NCBI RefSeq assembly: GCF_019008365.1
Contig: NZ_JAHHUL010000003.1
Location: forward strand, 186,001-250,000
Direction: 5' to 3'
From: Phosphitispora fastidiosa
Lineage (GTDB): Bacteria; Bacillota; Thermincolia; Thermincolales; UBA2595
DNA: 64,000 nt
Shown here: positions 15,784 through 25,532 of the stretch, one piece after another
Layout: the number at the start of each line of letters is the position of its first letter
How positions within the stretch are numbered: the first letter of the stretch is position 1
The notes under the pieces: model-generated
Database searches by the model: none
Seen by the model: the letters and a program-made list of their open reading frames with translations, nothing else
What the model was told of the DNA's origin: nothing
Program-made: the position numbers and the translations under genes

Positions 15784-17886
15784 TTGATTTTGATTAAGGA
15801 CTTAATGCTTCATAATCCACCTTTTCTTTATGTTAATAATAAGGTCAGTCATGCCAGGTTGATTTTCGGGAACAGCAAGCTCAGCAGCATTCCGGTTATC
15901 TATAAAAACGGCGCTCTCGCCGGAATTCTGGATAAAAATATAGTGCAGCAGGAACATTTATCTCCCTTATCACAGGTGGGCAATTATATATATACATGTG
16001 AAAGTCTGATCTATGAAAATGACCCTGTCGCTGTTATTTCAACTTTAAGTATTGATGCAAAAACCGCTATACTTCCGGTACTTTCCCGCGAAGGAAAACT
16101 AATGGGAATAATTCCTCTTCCGATGGTTTTAAAAGATATTCTTGACGAATTCATCAAATGCCTGGAGCTGGTAGCGGTTCACTATGATAAAGACCCCAGG
16201 ACTTATGGGATAATTATTGTAAATGATGATGGAGAAATCGTATATTTTAATGGAAATACAGAAAAGATAACCGGTCTTCATGGCAAGGAAGTCTTCGGAA
16301 TTCATGTCAACAAGGTTCTGTATGATTCCAAGCTGCATGAAGTTGTCAAAAAGGGCAAGACTCATCTCAGCGCCCGGATGAATGCCGATAATGTGGTTTT
16401 ATGTACTAACAGGTTTCCTCTTCATAAGGATGGGGTAATTGTAGCAGCGGTCGGAATTTTTGAAGACATTTCCGAGAAAGAGCGGCTTCATGAAAAATTG
16501 CGCAGCTTACGGGGCCTTAACCTGGAAATGGTAGGCATCCTTGAATCCATTAATGACGGAATTATTCTTGCAGATAATAATGGCAGCATTCTTAGGACCA
16601 ACTCTGCTTTTGAAGCAATTTCAGGTCTTTCGGCAAGCCAAATTTTGAGCAATAATTATGATTACCTGGTTGAACATGCCAACCTGCCTGCGATGGCTTT
16701 TTGGGGGGTGCTGGAAAAGAAAAGGCCCTTTCATGTTCTTGAACACATTAATGGCCGGGATTTTATGGTAGCCTCAAGACCGGTGTTTGATACCGATGGC
16801 CAGTTGCTAAAAGTAATTGTATTTATTAAAGACATATACCACCTGAATGAAATGATTTTGAACCTTCAGCTTACTCAGGAACTAGCCACAAGGTACTATA
16901 ATGACAGGGATATTGAACACAGCCAGTATGAACGGGATGATATGGTCGCCAGCAGTAAGGCGATGAAACGAGTGGTATCACTGGCACATAAAGTGGCTAA
17001 GGTTGATTCAAATATATTGATTACGGGAGAAACCGGTGTGGGCAAGGAAGTTGTGGCCCGCTCTGTCCACAACTGCAGTCATCGAATGGATGGGCCTTTT
17101 ATCAAGCTGAACTGTGGTGCCATTCCCGAACACCTGCTTGAGTCTGAGCTGTTTGGCTACGAATCCGGCGCTTTTACCGGGGCCAAAAAAGAGGGGAAGA
17201 TCGGACTGATAGAGCTTTCGGATTGTGGGACATTATTCCTTGATGAGGTTGCCGATTTGCCGGTAGCCCTGCAGGTTAAACTGCTGCGGGTACTCCAGGA
17301 GCGGGAAGTAATGCGCGTTGGCGGCACAAAATCCAAAAAAGTAGATTTCAGGCTGATAGCCGCTACCAACAAAGATTTGGAGCAGATGGTCAAGGAGCAG
17401 AATTTCAGGGAAGACCTTTTTTACAGGTTGAATGTAGTACCTGTAATAATACCTCCATTAAGAGAGAGAAAAGAAGATATAATTCCTCTCGTGCTTTTTT
17501 TCCTGAATAAATTTAATAAAAAATATAATTTGGGTAAAAAGATATCTCCTGAAGTTATTCAGAGTCTGCTTAAATATGATTGGCCGGGGAATATCAGGGA
17601 ACTGGAGAATACTATTGAACGGCTTATAGTAACCAGTGACAGTAATCTAATTCAAATTGAAGAAATGAAACAAAACACCAGTATTAATATTGTTCCTAAC
17701 ATTGATACCGCAAACTCCCCCAAAGCATTGGGTGATCTGCTGGAAGAAACTGAAAGAAACCTGATTTGCCAGGCCTTCAAAAACTGCAAAACAACCCGTG
17801 AAATGGCGGATACACTTGGCATAAGCCAGTCAGCGGTGGTCAAGAAGATGAAAAAATACGGAATCAGTAAGGTGGCAAACGGATAA
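15784..17886 (+). CDS. Sigma-54-dependent activator with CBS pair, two PAS domains and Fis-type HTH
   Basis: The 700-residue regulator has a CBS-like pair (about residues 1-115), PAS 1 (about 130-235), PAS 2 (about 245-355), and a sigma-54 AAA+ domain with GETGVGKE at 415-422 and GAFTGA at 462-467. A C-terminal Fis-type helix-turn-helix (CKTTREMADTLGISQSAVVK) follows. It resembles RocR/PrdR-type activators of amine and amino-acid catabolism. TTG 15784 is used after GGGAGG, since the nearby ATG frame stops at once. It lies directly after the second mttB. It is the natural partner of both sigma-54 promoters and of the TGATTM-N6-KAATCA palindromes. CBS and PAS domains suggest sensing of a nucleotide and a small ligand or redox state. 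Confidence 0.93.
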   Translation: MILIKDLMLHNPPFLYVNNKVSHARLIFGNSKLSSIPVIYKNGALAGILDKNIVQQEHLSPLSQVGNYIYTCESLIYENDPVAVISTLSIDAKTAILPVLSREGKLMGIIPLPMVLKDILDEFIKCLELVAVHYDKDPRTYGIIIVNDDGEIVYFNGNTEKITGLHGKEVFGIHVNKVLYDSKLHEVVKKGKTHLSARMNADNVVLCTNRFPLHKDGVIVAAVGIFEDISEKERLHEKLRSLRGLNLEMVGILESINDGIILADNNGSILRTNSAFEAISGLSASQILSNNYDYLVEHANLPAMAFWGVLEKKRPFHVLEHINGRDFMVASRPVFDTDGQLLKVIVFIKDIYHLNEMILNLQLTQELATRYYNDRDIEHSQYERDDMVASSKAMKRVVSLAHKVAKVDSNILITGETGVGKEVVARSVHNCSHRMDGPFIKLNCGAIPEHLLESELFGYESGAFTGAKKEGKIGLIELSDCGTLFLDEVADLPVALQVKLLRVLQEREVMRVGGTKSKKVDFRLIAATNKDLEQMVKEQNFREDLFYRLNVVPVIIPPLRERKEDIIPLVLFFLNKFNKKYNLGKKISPEVIQSLLKYDWPGNIRELENTIERLIVTSDSNLIQIEEMKQNTSINIVPNIDTANSPKALGDLLEETERNLICQAFKNCKTTREMADTLGISQSAVVKKMKKYGISKVANG

Positions 17887-17913
17887 TATCAATTGGCTCA
17901 GATAATAACGTAA

Positions 17914-17955
17914 CCCTCTGCCTTTGGCTATCTCTGCCAGCTAGAGGGCTTTTTT
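17914..17955 (+). terminator. Intrinsic terminator after the sigma-54 activator
   Basis: CCCTCT (17914-17919) pairs with AGAGGG (17943-17948), with an inner TGGC/GCCA stem, followed by CTTTTTT. It ends the methylamine regulon. Confidence 0.8.
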
Positions 17956-17977
17956 GTGTTTGCCTCCATAGCAAGCG

Positions 17978-18283
17978 CCGGAAATGGCCGGGAAGGGAAT
18001 ATGGTGGGCTGTTGTACCGATTTTCCGCAGTGCCACCTATGAGTCTAGCTGCCACCCCCCGGCAACAAGGCAGCGTCCCCGAACTCGATGGCTCATGGGG
18101 CCTGTTTCATAAAATGGCCGCCTCTCGTTTTGGCAGGCCAAAACTTCCCGGCGGCCTTCGCCATCTTCGGACATGCGGGGACTCCCTGCCTTGCTGCCGG
18201 TGACTTGCAGCAAGACTCATAACGGCGGCAGTGCAAGGAAAATCTTTGTACAACAGCCCACCATATTCCGCGGCCATTTCCGG
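17978..18283 (+). repeat. Palindromic MITE-like repeat, copy 1 (306 bp)
   Basis: Terminal inverted repeats CCGGAAATGGCCG / CGGCCATTTCCGG flank a non-coding, imperfectly palindromic body with nested hairpins, for example GTTTTGGC-AG-GCCAAAAC. The inverted symmetry extends into the flanks: GTTTGCCTCCAT at 17958 is matched by ATGGAGGCAAAC ending at 18300. Copy 2 (26421) is nearly the same sequence in the opposite orientation, and copy 3 (61039) is a shorter version. No ORF is credible. The rest of 17887-18466 holds only the terminator and this element. Confidence 0.85.
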
Positions 18284-18466
18284 CGCAGATGGAGGCAAAC
18301 CTGGAACTTCCTTTATATGGAAGCTGAAGGAGCCGAATAATAAAGGGGTTTTTTGTCTCTTTGCAGAAATAACTTATGAACATATGGGAACTTTCAGGCC
18401 CCTTTTTACGTCAATATTCTTATGAGGGAAGAGAGTAGAAAAAATTAAAACCTTGGGGGAGGAAGG

Positions 18467-20905
18467 ATGACACAAGTGCCTGATGTATTCGCAATTTTTA
18501 AATGGGCAGGACATGCCGGCGCCCGGAAATTTGCGCTGGTGGTTATCACCACTGCAATTATTTGGTTAAATGCGGGCTTAGCGGCAGCAGCCCCGGCGGA
18601 AGAAACGAAAAAAGAAATTACCATTGATGCCAAGAGCGCTTTCGGGTATCACTCCAAACAGGGGGCCTGGCTGCCACTGCAGATTGAGGCTGTCAACAGC
18701 GGCCCCGATATTGAGGGCCAGATTAAGGTTGTTTTCAGCAACCAGGAGCGTTTCCCTGTGGACTACCGGACTAAAGCAGTTATTCCCTCAGGAAGCACAA
18801 AGAAATTTGACCTTAATATCCCTGTCAATGAATATACAGGAAGCCTGAAGGTGCAGCTGGTAACCGGAAAAACAGTTCTCGCCGAGGATAAGATAAACCT
18901 GACTTTTCATCCTGCTGAGCAGCCTGTTATCGGACTTCTGGACCGTGAACCGTCCGAATTCAGGTCTCTTTATGGAATTAGTCCCATCAATGGGAATTCA
19001 CCTGTAGTATTAAACCTGAAGCAGGAATTTTTTCCGGAACAGGCAGAGGTGCTGTCATTTTTTGATATTCTGGTGATAGATGATGTTAACCTGAGCCTTG
19101 ACAGTAAACAACAAGAGGCCCTTAACCGCTGGGTTAATCAGGGAGGCATCCTGGCAGCCGGAGGCGGGGCGGGGTGGCAGAAGGTAATCCCAAATCTGCC
19201 ACCCGAACTGGCAATTGCCAGGGTATCGGGAGTTGAAACCAATAACCTGGCTTCCCTGCACCGCACCATGGGCAGCGCCGGGGTAACAGCTTTGGGGGGA
19301 CCGGTACAGACCGCTGTCTTTACCGATATCAGCGGCAGGGGACTATATGGTGACAGCGGCAGATATCTGGCGATAGAAAAGATAATCGGCAGCGGGAAGG
19401 TAATCTACCTGGCATATGACCCGGCGCTGGAACCGATGGCCGGATGGAAGGGAACCGGGGTTCTTTGGCAGGAACTGCTTTTTGGGGGGCAAAACCCAAA
19501 TACAACAGATAAATCAATAGCTTACGTGAAATATGGAGGAAACTCCTGGGCTCTGATGGAAGCCCTGAACACCATCCCACAGCTGCAGCTTCCCTCCCTG
19601 AATGGGATGGCGGCAGTGTTGGCGTTATATGCACTGCTGGTGGGTCCCCTAAGTTACCTGGTACTCAAAAAACTTGACAAACGCGAATGGACCTGGGTAT
19701 TAGCGCCGTCGCTGGCCATAGTATTTGTGGCAGTTATTTATGTAGCCTCATTTCAGGAAAGGCGCAGTGAAGTCCTGACTCACCAGATAGGAATTGTGGA
19801 TGCCGGCGCAGGGACTGCTATTGCCAGGGCGGAGACCACCACTGGAATTTTTGCCCCGAAATTCGACACTTACAGGGTGGAACTGGAAGGACAGCATTTT
19901 ATTAATGCATTACCTGCTAATGAATACAGGGCTTACGGCCCCGGTCAGGTACCGGAGTCTCAGTTAATTGTAGAACAGTCACCCACGAGTACGGTAATTG
20001 AGCTGAAGGATATGGATGCCTGGGTCATGCGGGGGTTCAGCCATGAAACAGATATCTCTCTTGCCGGAACTATTTCGGGGGAACTGCAGTTTGACAGTAA
20101 GGGCTGGGTCGGAGTGGTTACCAACAATACGGAATATGACTTTACAGACGGTGTACTGGTCACGGCATATGGCTTTAAGAAGACCGGTCCTCTTAAGGCG
20201 GGAAAAACACTTAAGGTGGAAATGCCCAAGGGCAGTCTTGCCACTCAGGGCCCGCCGTTCTATTACCAGATATACAACCCCGGTATGCAGTGGCAGGGTC
20301 CGGGAAGCCCGCCGCGGCAGACCCAGCAGGAGATGCTCCGGCAGCAGCTGCTGGAAGCCCTGTTTAACGGCGCCGAATGGAATCCCGGCGGAGGGCAGAC
20401 AATGTTCCTGGCCTGGTCAGACCAGAAAATAAAGGGTACGGTGGAAATTCCCGGTCAGGATATAAAACATTATTATACCACGTTATTTAAATTGCCTATG
20501 CAGCTGAAAACAGATGCCGATAACCTAAATGTACCTCCGGGATTTATCATGGGCACGGTTATTGACAGCTCCAATATTGGTTTCGGACCACCCGGGATAA
20601 TTCATATGCAGCCGGGAGGGAAGGCGGTTTACCAATTTGAGCTGCCTGAAGGTTCCTTTGACACTATGGAAGTGTACCTGTCAGGAGGCGGTGGTCCGGT
20701 TAGTATGGCGGGATTCCTGTATAACTGGTCAGAACAGCAGTGGGACACCTTTAATGTTCGCCAGGGCGGCAATGCTGTTAAGGATTACCAAAAATACGTA
20801 AATAATGACCATATGGTTAAATTCAGAATTGAAAGCGACAGGGACGGGTATGAAGTGACCGGAGTAAGCATATCCCTGAGCAGTAAGGGTGGTGGCACAA
20901 AATGA
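18467..20905 (+). CDS. Large membrane-anchored protein of a MoxR/VWA operon, function unknown
   Basis: The 812-residue product has an N-terminal hydrophobic segment (VVITTAIIWLNAGLAAAAP, signal or anchor) and a long extracytoplasmic part with beta-rich sequence. A glutamine-amidotransferase-like fold region (FFDILVIDDVNLSLDSKQQ, GGILAAGGGAGW) lies at about residues 195-240. Two adjacent membrane segments lie at about residues 385-430 (AALYALLVGPLSYLVLKK, SLAIVFVAVIYVASF), with a second external region after them. No catalytic motif is recognised. It heads a co-directional operon with an ABC exporter and MoxR-DUF58-BatA-VWA genes, and overlaps the ABC ATPase gene by four bases. Start supported by GGGGGAGGAAGG. 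Confidence 0.8.
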   Translation: MTQVPDVFAIFKWAGHAGARKFALVVITTAIIWLNAGLAAAAPAEETKKEITIDAKSAFGYHSKQGAWLPLQIEAVNSGPDIEGQIKVVFSNQERFPVDYRTKAVIPSGSTKKFDLNIPVNEYTGSLKVQLVTGKTVLAEDKINLTFHPAEQPVIGLLDREPSEFRSLYGISPINGNSPVVLNLKQEFFPEQAEVLSFFDILVIDDVNLSLDSKQQEALNRWVNQGGILAAGGGAGWQKVIPNLPPELAIARVSGVETNNLASLHRTMGSAGVTALGGPVQTAVFTDISGRGLYGDSGRYLAIEKIIGSGKVIYLAYDPALEPMAGWKGTGVLWQELLFGGQNPNTTDKSIAYVKYGGNSWALMEALNTIPQLQLPSLNGMAAVLALYALLVGPLSYLVLKKLDKREWTWVLAPSLAIVFVAVIYVASFQERRSEVLTHQIGIVDAGAGTAIARAETTTGIFAPKFDTYRVELEGQHFINALPANEYRAYGPGQVPESQLIVEQSPTSTVIELKDMDAWVMRGFSHETDISLAGTISGELQFDSKGWVGVVTNNTEYDFTDGVLVTAYGFKKTGPLKAGKTLKVEMPKGSLATQGPPFYYQIYNPGMQWQGPGSPPRQTQQEMLRQQLLEALFNGAEWNPGGGQTMFLAWSDQKIKGTVEIPGQDIKHYYTTLFKLPMQLKTDADNLNVPPGFIMGTVIDSSNIGFGPPGIIHMQPGGKAVYQFELPEGSFDTMEVYLSGGGGPVSMAGFLYNWSEQQWDTFNVRQGGNAVKDYQKYVNNDHMVKFRIESDRDGYEVTGVSISLSSKGGGTK

Positions 20906-21831
20906 TCAGGGTTGACGGACTCGCAAAGCAGTATGGAAAATTTGAAGCCCTGAAGGGGATTACCTTTAGTATAGATGAAGGCAGTATTTTTGGTTTTGTC
21001 GGCCCCAATGGCGCCGGCAAGACGACGACCATGAAAATCATGGCTACCCTGATGACGCCTACTGCCGGACAGGCTTTTGTTGATGATATTGATGTGACCA
21101 GGCATCCTCAGAAGGTACGTCAGGTGGTCGGCTATATGCCTGACTTCTTTGGGGTCTATGATAGATTGAAGGTTACCGAATACCTTGACTTTTATGCCTC
21201 CTGTTACCGGATTGCGGCTAACAGACGGAAGAATATAATTGCAGACCTGCTGGAACTGGTGGAGCTGAGTCACAAGGCTGATGCTTACGTGGATTCCCTG
21301 TCACGGGGGATGAAGCAGCGGCTTTGTCTTGCCCGGTGTCTGGTGCATGATCCCAAGGTGCTGATCCTTGATGAACCGGCATCAGGTCTTGATCCCAGGG
21401 CCAGGGTGGAAATGCGGGAACTGCTCCGTGAGTTGAAAAAGATGGGTAAAACCATTATTATATCGTCACATATCCTGTCAGAACTGTCAGAGCTCTGTAC
21501 TCATGTGGGTATTATTGAAGCCGGGGAACTGGCGGCAGAGGGCACTGTTGAACGGATAACGGAACAACTGAGCTCTGACAGGTTGATTCAGGTAAGGGTA
21601 AGTTCGGGACAGGAAACAGCAGCTGATATTATCAGGGAACAGCCTGGGGTAGCTGTTGTTACCGAGACTGCCGATGGGATTCTCCAGGTGAGTTTTTCCG
21701 GAGACAGCGCCGGTCAGACTGAACTGCTCCGCAAATTAATCACTGCGGGAATCCCTGTACTGTCTTTTGCAGAAACCAGTAATAGTCTGGAAGACCTGTT
21801 TATGCGCATTACCAAGGGGGTGGTCCAGTGA
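20902..21831 (+). CDS. ABC transporter ATP-binding protein
   Basis: The 309-residue ATPase is of the ABC-2/CcmA type: Walker A GPNGAGKTTTMK near residue 36, signature LSRGMKQRLCLARCL near 134, Walker B VLILDEPASGLDP near 153. A C-terminal ~85-residue extension is typical of drug or lipid exporter ATPases. Its ATG overlaps the preceding stop and its stop overlaps the permease start (GTGA), so the three genes are tightly coupled. The substrate is unknown. Confidence 0.93.
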   Translation: MIRVDGLAKQYGKFEALKGITFSIDEGSIFGFVGPNGAGKTTTMKIMATLMTPTAGQAFVDDIDVTRHPQKVRQVVGYMPDFFGVYDRLKVTEYLDFYASCYRIAANRRKNIIADLLELVELSHKADAYVDSLSRGMKQRLCLARCLVHDPKVLILDEPASGLDPRARVEMRELLRELKKMGKTIIISSHILSELSELCTHVGIIEAGELAAEGTVERITEQLSSDRLIQVRVSSGQETAADIIREQPGVAVVTETADGILQVSFSGDSAGQTELLRKLITAGIPVLSFAETSNSLEDLFMRITKGVVQ

Positions 21832-22682
21832 TCGGGAATCCTGTTTTAACCAAGGAACTGCGTGACCGGGTGAGAACCTGGCGCTCTCCACTGGTAATTA
21901 CCCTTTACTTGGGGCTGCTTGCGGTTGTCGGCGGATTTTTCATATTTGAACAGACCAGGGGCGGTATGGGCGGACCGCGGGTATACCGGATGGGAATTGA
22001 GATTTTTAATGTGATGGCTGTCCTCCAGATGGGCATTATAGCTTTTCTGACCCCTGGCCTGACAGCAGGGGTTATCAGCGGGGAAAGGGAAAGGCAGACA
22101 CTGCCCCTGCTGATGATAACCAGGATGTCCCCACTGGCGGTGGCTGCAGGCAAACTGATTTCGGCAATCAGTTATATGTTGCTGCTGACCGTGATTTCCC
22201 TGCCCTTGTACAGTATTGTTTTCTTTTTTGGCGGGGTTTCCCTCAGCCAGTTCTTCTACGTGTCGGGTATTCTCCTGGTGACAACTGTTCTCCTGGGGAG
22301 TATCGGGATGTTTTTTTCCTCGCTTTTTAAACGCACTACGGTTGCCATTATAGTTACTTATGCGGCAACTTTTATGCTCTTTATCGGGACGATCTTTTTG
22401 ACTGCTTTTATCATGCAGGTTACCCGGTATTATATTGGGGGGCCGATGACTGGACCACCGGGTGTACCGTTTGTTATTTATTTTAATCCACTGGTGGCCT
22501 TGGGTTCAGTACTTCCCATGGGTGGCAATATTCTGCCGTTCAGCAGCGGCAATTTGGCTATCCAGTCCCTGACCCCCTGGCAGGTGAACCTTTTGTTGGA
22601 TGCGGTTATCATTCTGCTGACAATGGGACTTACCGTATGGTTGATTCGTCCTAACAGGGCAGGGACCAAAAGGAGAGGCTGA
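21828..22682 (+). CDS. ABC-2 type transporter permease
   Basis: A 284-residue integral membrane protein with about six hydrophobic segments (LVITLYLGLLAVVGGFFIF, AIVTYAATFMLFIGTIFL and others) and the N-terminal NPVLTKELRDRVRTWRSP segment seen in ABC-2 permeases such as those of gliding or multidrug exporters. It is the membrane partner of the ATPase at 20902. GTG start in a 4-base overlap. Confidence 0.9.
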   Translation: MIGNPVLTKELRDRVRTWRSPLVITLYLGLLAVVGGFFIFEQTRGGMGGPRVYRMGIEIFNVMAVLQMGIIAFLTPGLTAGVISGERERQTLPLLMITRMSPLAVAAGKLISAISYMLLLTVISLPLYSIVFFFGGVSLSQFFYVSGILLVTTVLLGSIGMFFSSLFKRTTVAIIVTYAATFMLFIGTIFLTAFIMQVTRYYIGGPMTGPPGVPFVIYFNPLVALGSVLPMGGNILPFSSGNLAIQSLTPWQVNLLLDAVIILLTMGLTVWLIRPNRAGTKRRG

Positions 22683-22684
22683 GT

Positions 22685-24466
22685 ATGGATGAACGACAAC
22701 AGCTTCAGGGGGCTTTGCGCCCGGCGCTGCACCGTATTGCCTTCAGACACTATACTCAATGGGCGCTCAGAGGCCTGGTTTTTGGCTTGGGTGCAGTTTT
22801 CGGGCTGCTCGTAGTTTCGAGATTCGTGCCTGTTGCTGACAGCCTGTTCCGGTCAGGGGCTTTAGCGCTGATAGTTATTACTCTGTTTTTGGCTGGGGCC
22901 TGGCATAAGAGACCGGGCTACAGGGAAGCCGCGTTGGCTGCTGATCAGACCGGGCTCAGGGAAAGGGCGGCTACAGCCTGGGAATTTAGGGATTGCAGTG
23001 ACCCTCTTATGGTGAGACAGCGGGCTGATGCTCTTGGCTTCCTAAGGAAAATGGACTACCGGAGTATTCCGCTCCGGTTAAAATCGTTAAGGGAACCGGG
23101 GATAGCTTTAGCGCTGCTGCTGGCAGTTGTGGTCTTAGCTTTTTGGCCGAACCCCATGGATAAGGTGGCTGAAGCCCGGAAACAGGAGCGCCTGGCCCTT
23201 GCTGAAGCAAAGAAAGAGGTCAGGGAACTGCGCCGGCAGGTGGAGAAGGATGAAAAAATCCCTGATGAGATGAGAAAACAGCTTGATGCTGAACTGAAAA
23301 AACTGGAGCAGAAACTGGCGGAGGCCGGTTCTCTGGATAAAGGGGCTGCGGCCCTGGCAAAAGAAGAAGAGGAAGTTGTCAGGAGGCTCTCACAGGAGGA
23401 TATCAAGTCAAAGCTGGCAGCAGTGGCCGCAATGTTAAAAGAAGATCCCCATACTGCTGCTGCCGGGAAGGCTTTGGAAAAAGGTGACCTTCAGGGCTTT
23501 AAGCAGCATATGGAGGCATTGGCCGATTCTGTGAAGGAACTTGATGCCGAAGAACGGAAAAGCCTTGCGGCAATGGTGTCCGACATGGCCCGGACCATGC
23601 AGGATAAGGGTGAAGCCAAGCTGGCTGATTCTCTGAAAAAGTCTGCGGATGAGGTGGGGTCAGGTGGCAGCCGGGAACAGGGCAGTATAGATGAACTCAA
23701 AGAAGAGGTTGCCGGGCAGTTGGCTGATGCCCAGGCGGCTGACCGGATGGCAGGTGATCTGCAGGCTGCTTTGGGACGGGCAAAAGAAGGCATGCTGGCA
23801 AGAGGTGGTTCCGGGGGGCAGCCGCGGACGGCTATGAACGGCGCTTCCGGCTCGGGCTCTAGCTCCGAAGGAAGTTCGGGAGGTAATGGTAATGCGGGAG
23901 GTACAGCCGGAGGTAATGCCGGCAGCGCTGCCGGCACGGGAGCAGGCGGACAGGGCGGTGCCGGGGGAACAGGCGGGCAAGGTGCTGCAGGTGCCACAGG
24001 TTCCGGAGGTGATTCTGCCTCCGGCAGCGGGAGTGGCAGCGGCTCTGGCTCTGGCAGCGGCTCCGGCTCTGGTTCAGGTTCCGGCAGTGGCTCAGGCTCT
24101 GGAGCAGGGACCGGTTCCACCAACACTGATGGCGGGTCCCATTCCGGAGGGAGCGCCGGTTCAGGTTCGGGACAGTACTGGGGCACAGCTCCGGATAATG
24201 AGGGCCAATATGAGTTTATTTATGTGCCTACCAGGCTGGGCAGTGACGGGCAGCCTGACTATGTAAGGGGGGCCCCGGGGGATTCGGGGACATCGGTTTC
24301 TGTGGACATGGAAAACGGTCCCCTGACCGGGGGCCGGCTCCTGCCATATTCTGAGGTTCTGTCTCAATATGAATCTGAAGCAATGCAGGGTCTGGAAAAG
24401 CAGTATGTCCCCGAGAATATGAAGGATATGGTCAGAGAATATTTTATGGGTCTGGCCGGAGAGTAG
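22685..24466 (+). CDS. Membrane protein with coiled coil and Ser-Gly repeat linker
   Basis: The 593-residue protein has three N-terminal membrane segments (about residues 25-45, 55-75 and 138-155). A strongly charged coiled coil follows at about 160-290 (Glu/Lys/Ala-rich heptads). A low-complexity Gly/Ser/Ala region spans about 370-500, including a pure Ser-Gly dipeptide run, before a conserved C-terminal domain (EFIYVPTRLGSDGQPDY, EYFMGLAGE). It resembles large proteins found beside MoxR/DUF58 operons, but its role is unknown. A scaffold spanning the membrane and presenting a flexible linker is inference. Ends in TAG, as do the next three genes. Confidence 0.78.
   Translation: MDERQQLQGALRPALHRIAFRHYTQWALRGLVFGLGAVFGLLVVSRFVPVADSLFRSGALALIVITLFLAGAWHKRPGYREAALAADQTGLRERAATAWEFRDCSDPLMVRQRADALGFLRKMDYRSIPLRLKSLREPGIALALLLAVVVLAFWPNPMDKVAEARKQERLALAEAKKEVRELRRQVEKDEKIPDEMRKQLDAELKKLEQKLAEAGSLDKGAAALAKEEEEVVRRLSQEDIKSKLAAVAAMLKEDPHTAAAGKALEKGDLQGFKQHMEALADSVKELDAEERKSLAAMVSDMARTMQDKGEAKLADSLKKSADEVGSGGSREQGSIDELKEEVAGQLADAQAADRMAGDLQAALGRAKEGMLARGGSGGQPRTAMNGASGSGSSSEGSSGGNGNAGGTAGGNAGSAAGTGAGGQGGAGGTGGQGAAGATGSGGDSASGSGSGSGSGSGSGSGSGSGSGSGSGSGAGTGSTNTDGGSHSGGSAGSGSGQYWGTAPDNEGQYEFIYVPTRLGSDGQPDYVRGAPGDSGTSVSVDMENGPLTGGRLLPYSEVLSQYESEAMQGLEKQYVPENMKDMVREYFMGLAGE
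24019..24111 (+). repeat. Ser-Gly coding microsatellite-like repeat
   Basis: Tandem six-base units of the type GGCTCT/GGCAGC/GGTTCA encode a run of alternating Ser and Gly. Codon variation shows it is not a recent pure expansion, but it may still vary in length between strains. Confidence 0.8.
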
Positions 24467-24502
24467 GCCGGCGGAGATTCCCGTTAAAATTGGTTTGGAG
24501 GG

Positions 24503-25531
24503 ATGATGGTGAACCGGGATAATATAGTGGACACGGCTAAAATAGATGAGGCACAGGTTCAGGAGGTTGTTACCAGGGTCCGTCAAATAGAGGCAGAGGT
24601 TTCCAGGGTTATGGTGGGACAGGGGGAGGTCATCAGACAGATCCTGCTTACCCTGATGGCAGGCGGACATGCCTTGCTGGAAGGAGTTCCCGGACTGGGG
24701 AAAACCCTGCTGGTGCGGACCCTTGGCCGGGCGCTGGGGCTAAAATTTGCCCGTATCCAATTCACTCCTGACCTGATGCCTGCTGATATAATCGGTACTA
24801 ATATCATGACTGAAACAGACCAGGGAAGGGGCTTTAAGTTCCAAGCGGGAGCGGTTTTTGCTAACCTGGTCCTGGCAGATGAAATCAACCGGGCGACTCC
24901 CAAGACTCAAAGCGCTCTTCTGGAGGCAATGCAGGAACGGACGGTATCTGTGGCCGGAGTAACCAGGCCGCTGCCGGCCCCTTTCTTTGTGCTGGCGACC
25001 CAGAACCCTCTGGAAATGGAGGGGACTTATCCGCTTCCGGAGGCTCAGATGGACCGGTTCCTGTTTAAGGTTCAGGTTGATTTCCCCGGCGAAGCAGACC
25101 TGCGGGATATTTTACTGAGAACCACGGTTCATGGCGAGACTGAGGTTAACCAGGTAGCCGATGCTGCGGATTTGGCAGGGCTGATCAAAACAGCTACTGC
25201 TGTTCCTGCTGCCGGACATGTAACTGATTATATCATTCGGCTTATTCTGGCGACTCATCCCGAACGCCCGGAGGCTTCTGAGCGGGTAAGGAAATATGTG
25301 CGTTACGGGGCCAGCCCCAGAGGCGGCCAGGCAATCCTGCTCACGGCAAGAATCAGAGCCCTTCTGGAGGGGCGCTTTAATGTAGCCTTTGAGGACGTGG
25401 AGGCTGTCGCCCTGCCTGCTTTGAGACACCGGTTCTTCCTGAATTTTGAAGGTGAGGCTGAAGGTATTACGGGTGATATACTGATTAAAGAATTGTTGGA
25501 ATCAGTTCCCAAAGCCGGGGGAGTGAAATAG
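24503..25531 (+). CDS. MoxR family AAA+ ATPase
   Basis: The 342-residue MoxR ATPase shows Walker A GVPGLGKT, Walker B LVLADEINRATPKTQ, sensor VLATQNPLEMEGTYPLPEAQ and arginine finger region MDRFLF, all canonical. It pairs with the DUF58 protein directly downstream, as in the widespread moxR-DUF58-VWA gene set, where the ATPase is thought to act as a chaperone for membrane or secreted complexes. It is distinct from the MoxR in the mttB operon. ATG 24503 or 24506 follows TTGGAGG. Confidence 0.94.
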   Translation: MMVNRDNIVDTAKIDEAQVQEVVTRVRQIEAEVSRVMVGQGEVIRQILLTLMAGGHALLEGVPGLGKTLLVRTLGRALGLKFARIQFTPDLMPADIIGTNIMTETDQGRGFKFQAGAVFANLVLADEINRATPKTQSALLEAMQERTVSVAGVTRPLPAPFFVLATQNPLEMEGTYPLPEAQMDRFLFKVQVDFPGEADLRDILLRTTVHGETEVNQVADAADLAGLIKTATAVPAAGHVTDYIIRLILATHPERPEASERVRKYVRYGASPRGGQAILLTARIRALLEGRFNVAFEDVEAVALPALRHRFFLNFEGEAEGITGDILIKELLESVPKAGGVK

Positions 25532-25532
25532 A

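Noticed and set aside
18012-18425. Short ORFs within the MITE-like repeats (also at 26336-26664 and 60607-61090)
   Set aside because: They arise from the palindromic repeat in several frames and show no protein-like conservation or ribosome sites.
23491-24186. Minus-strand 231-residue Pro/Glu-rich ORF
   Set aside because: It is the shadow of the Ser-Gly repeat gene on the plus strand.
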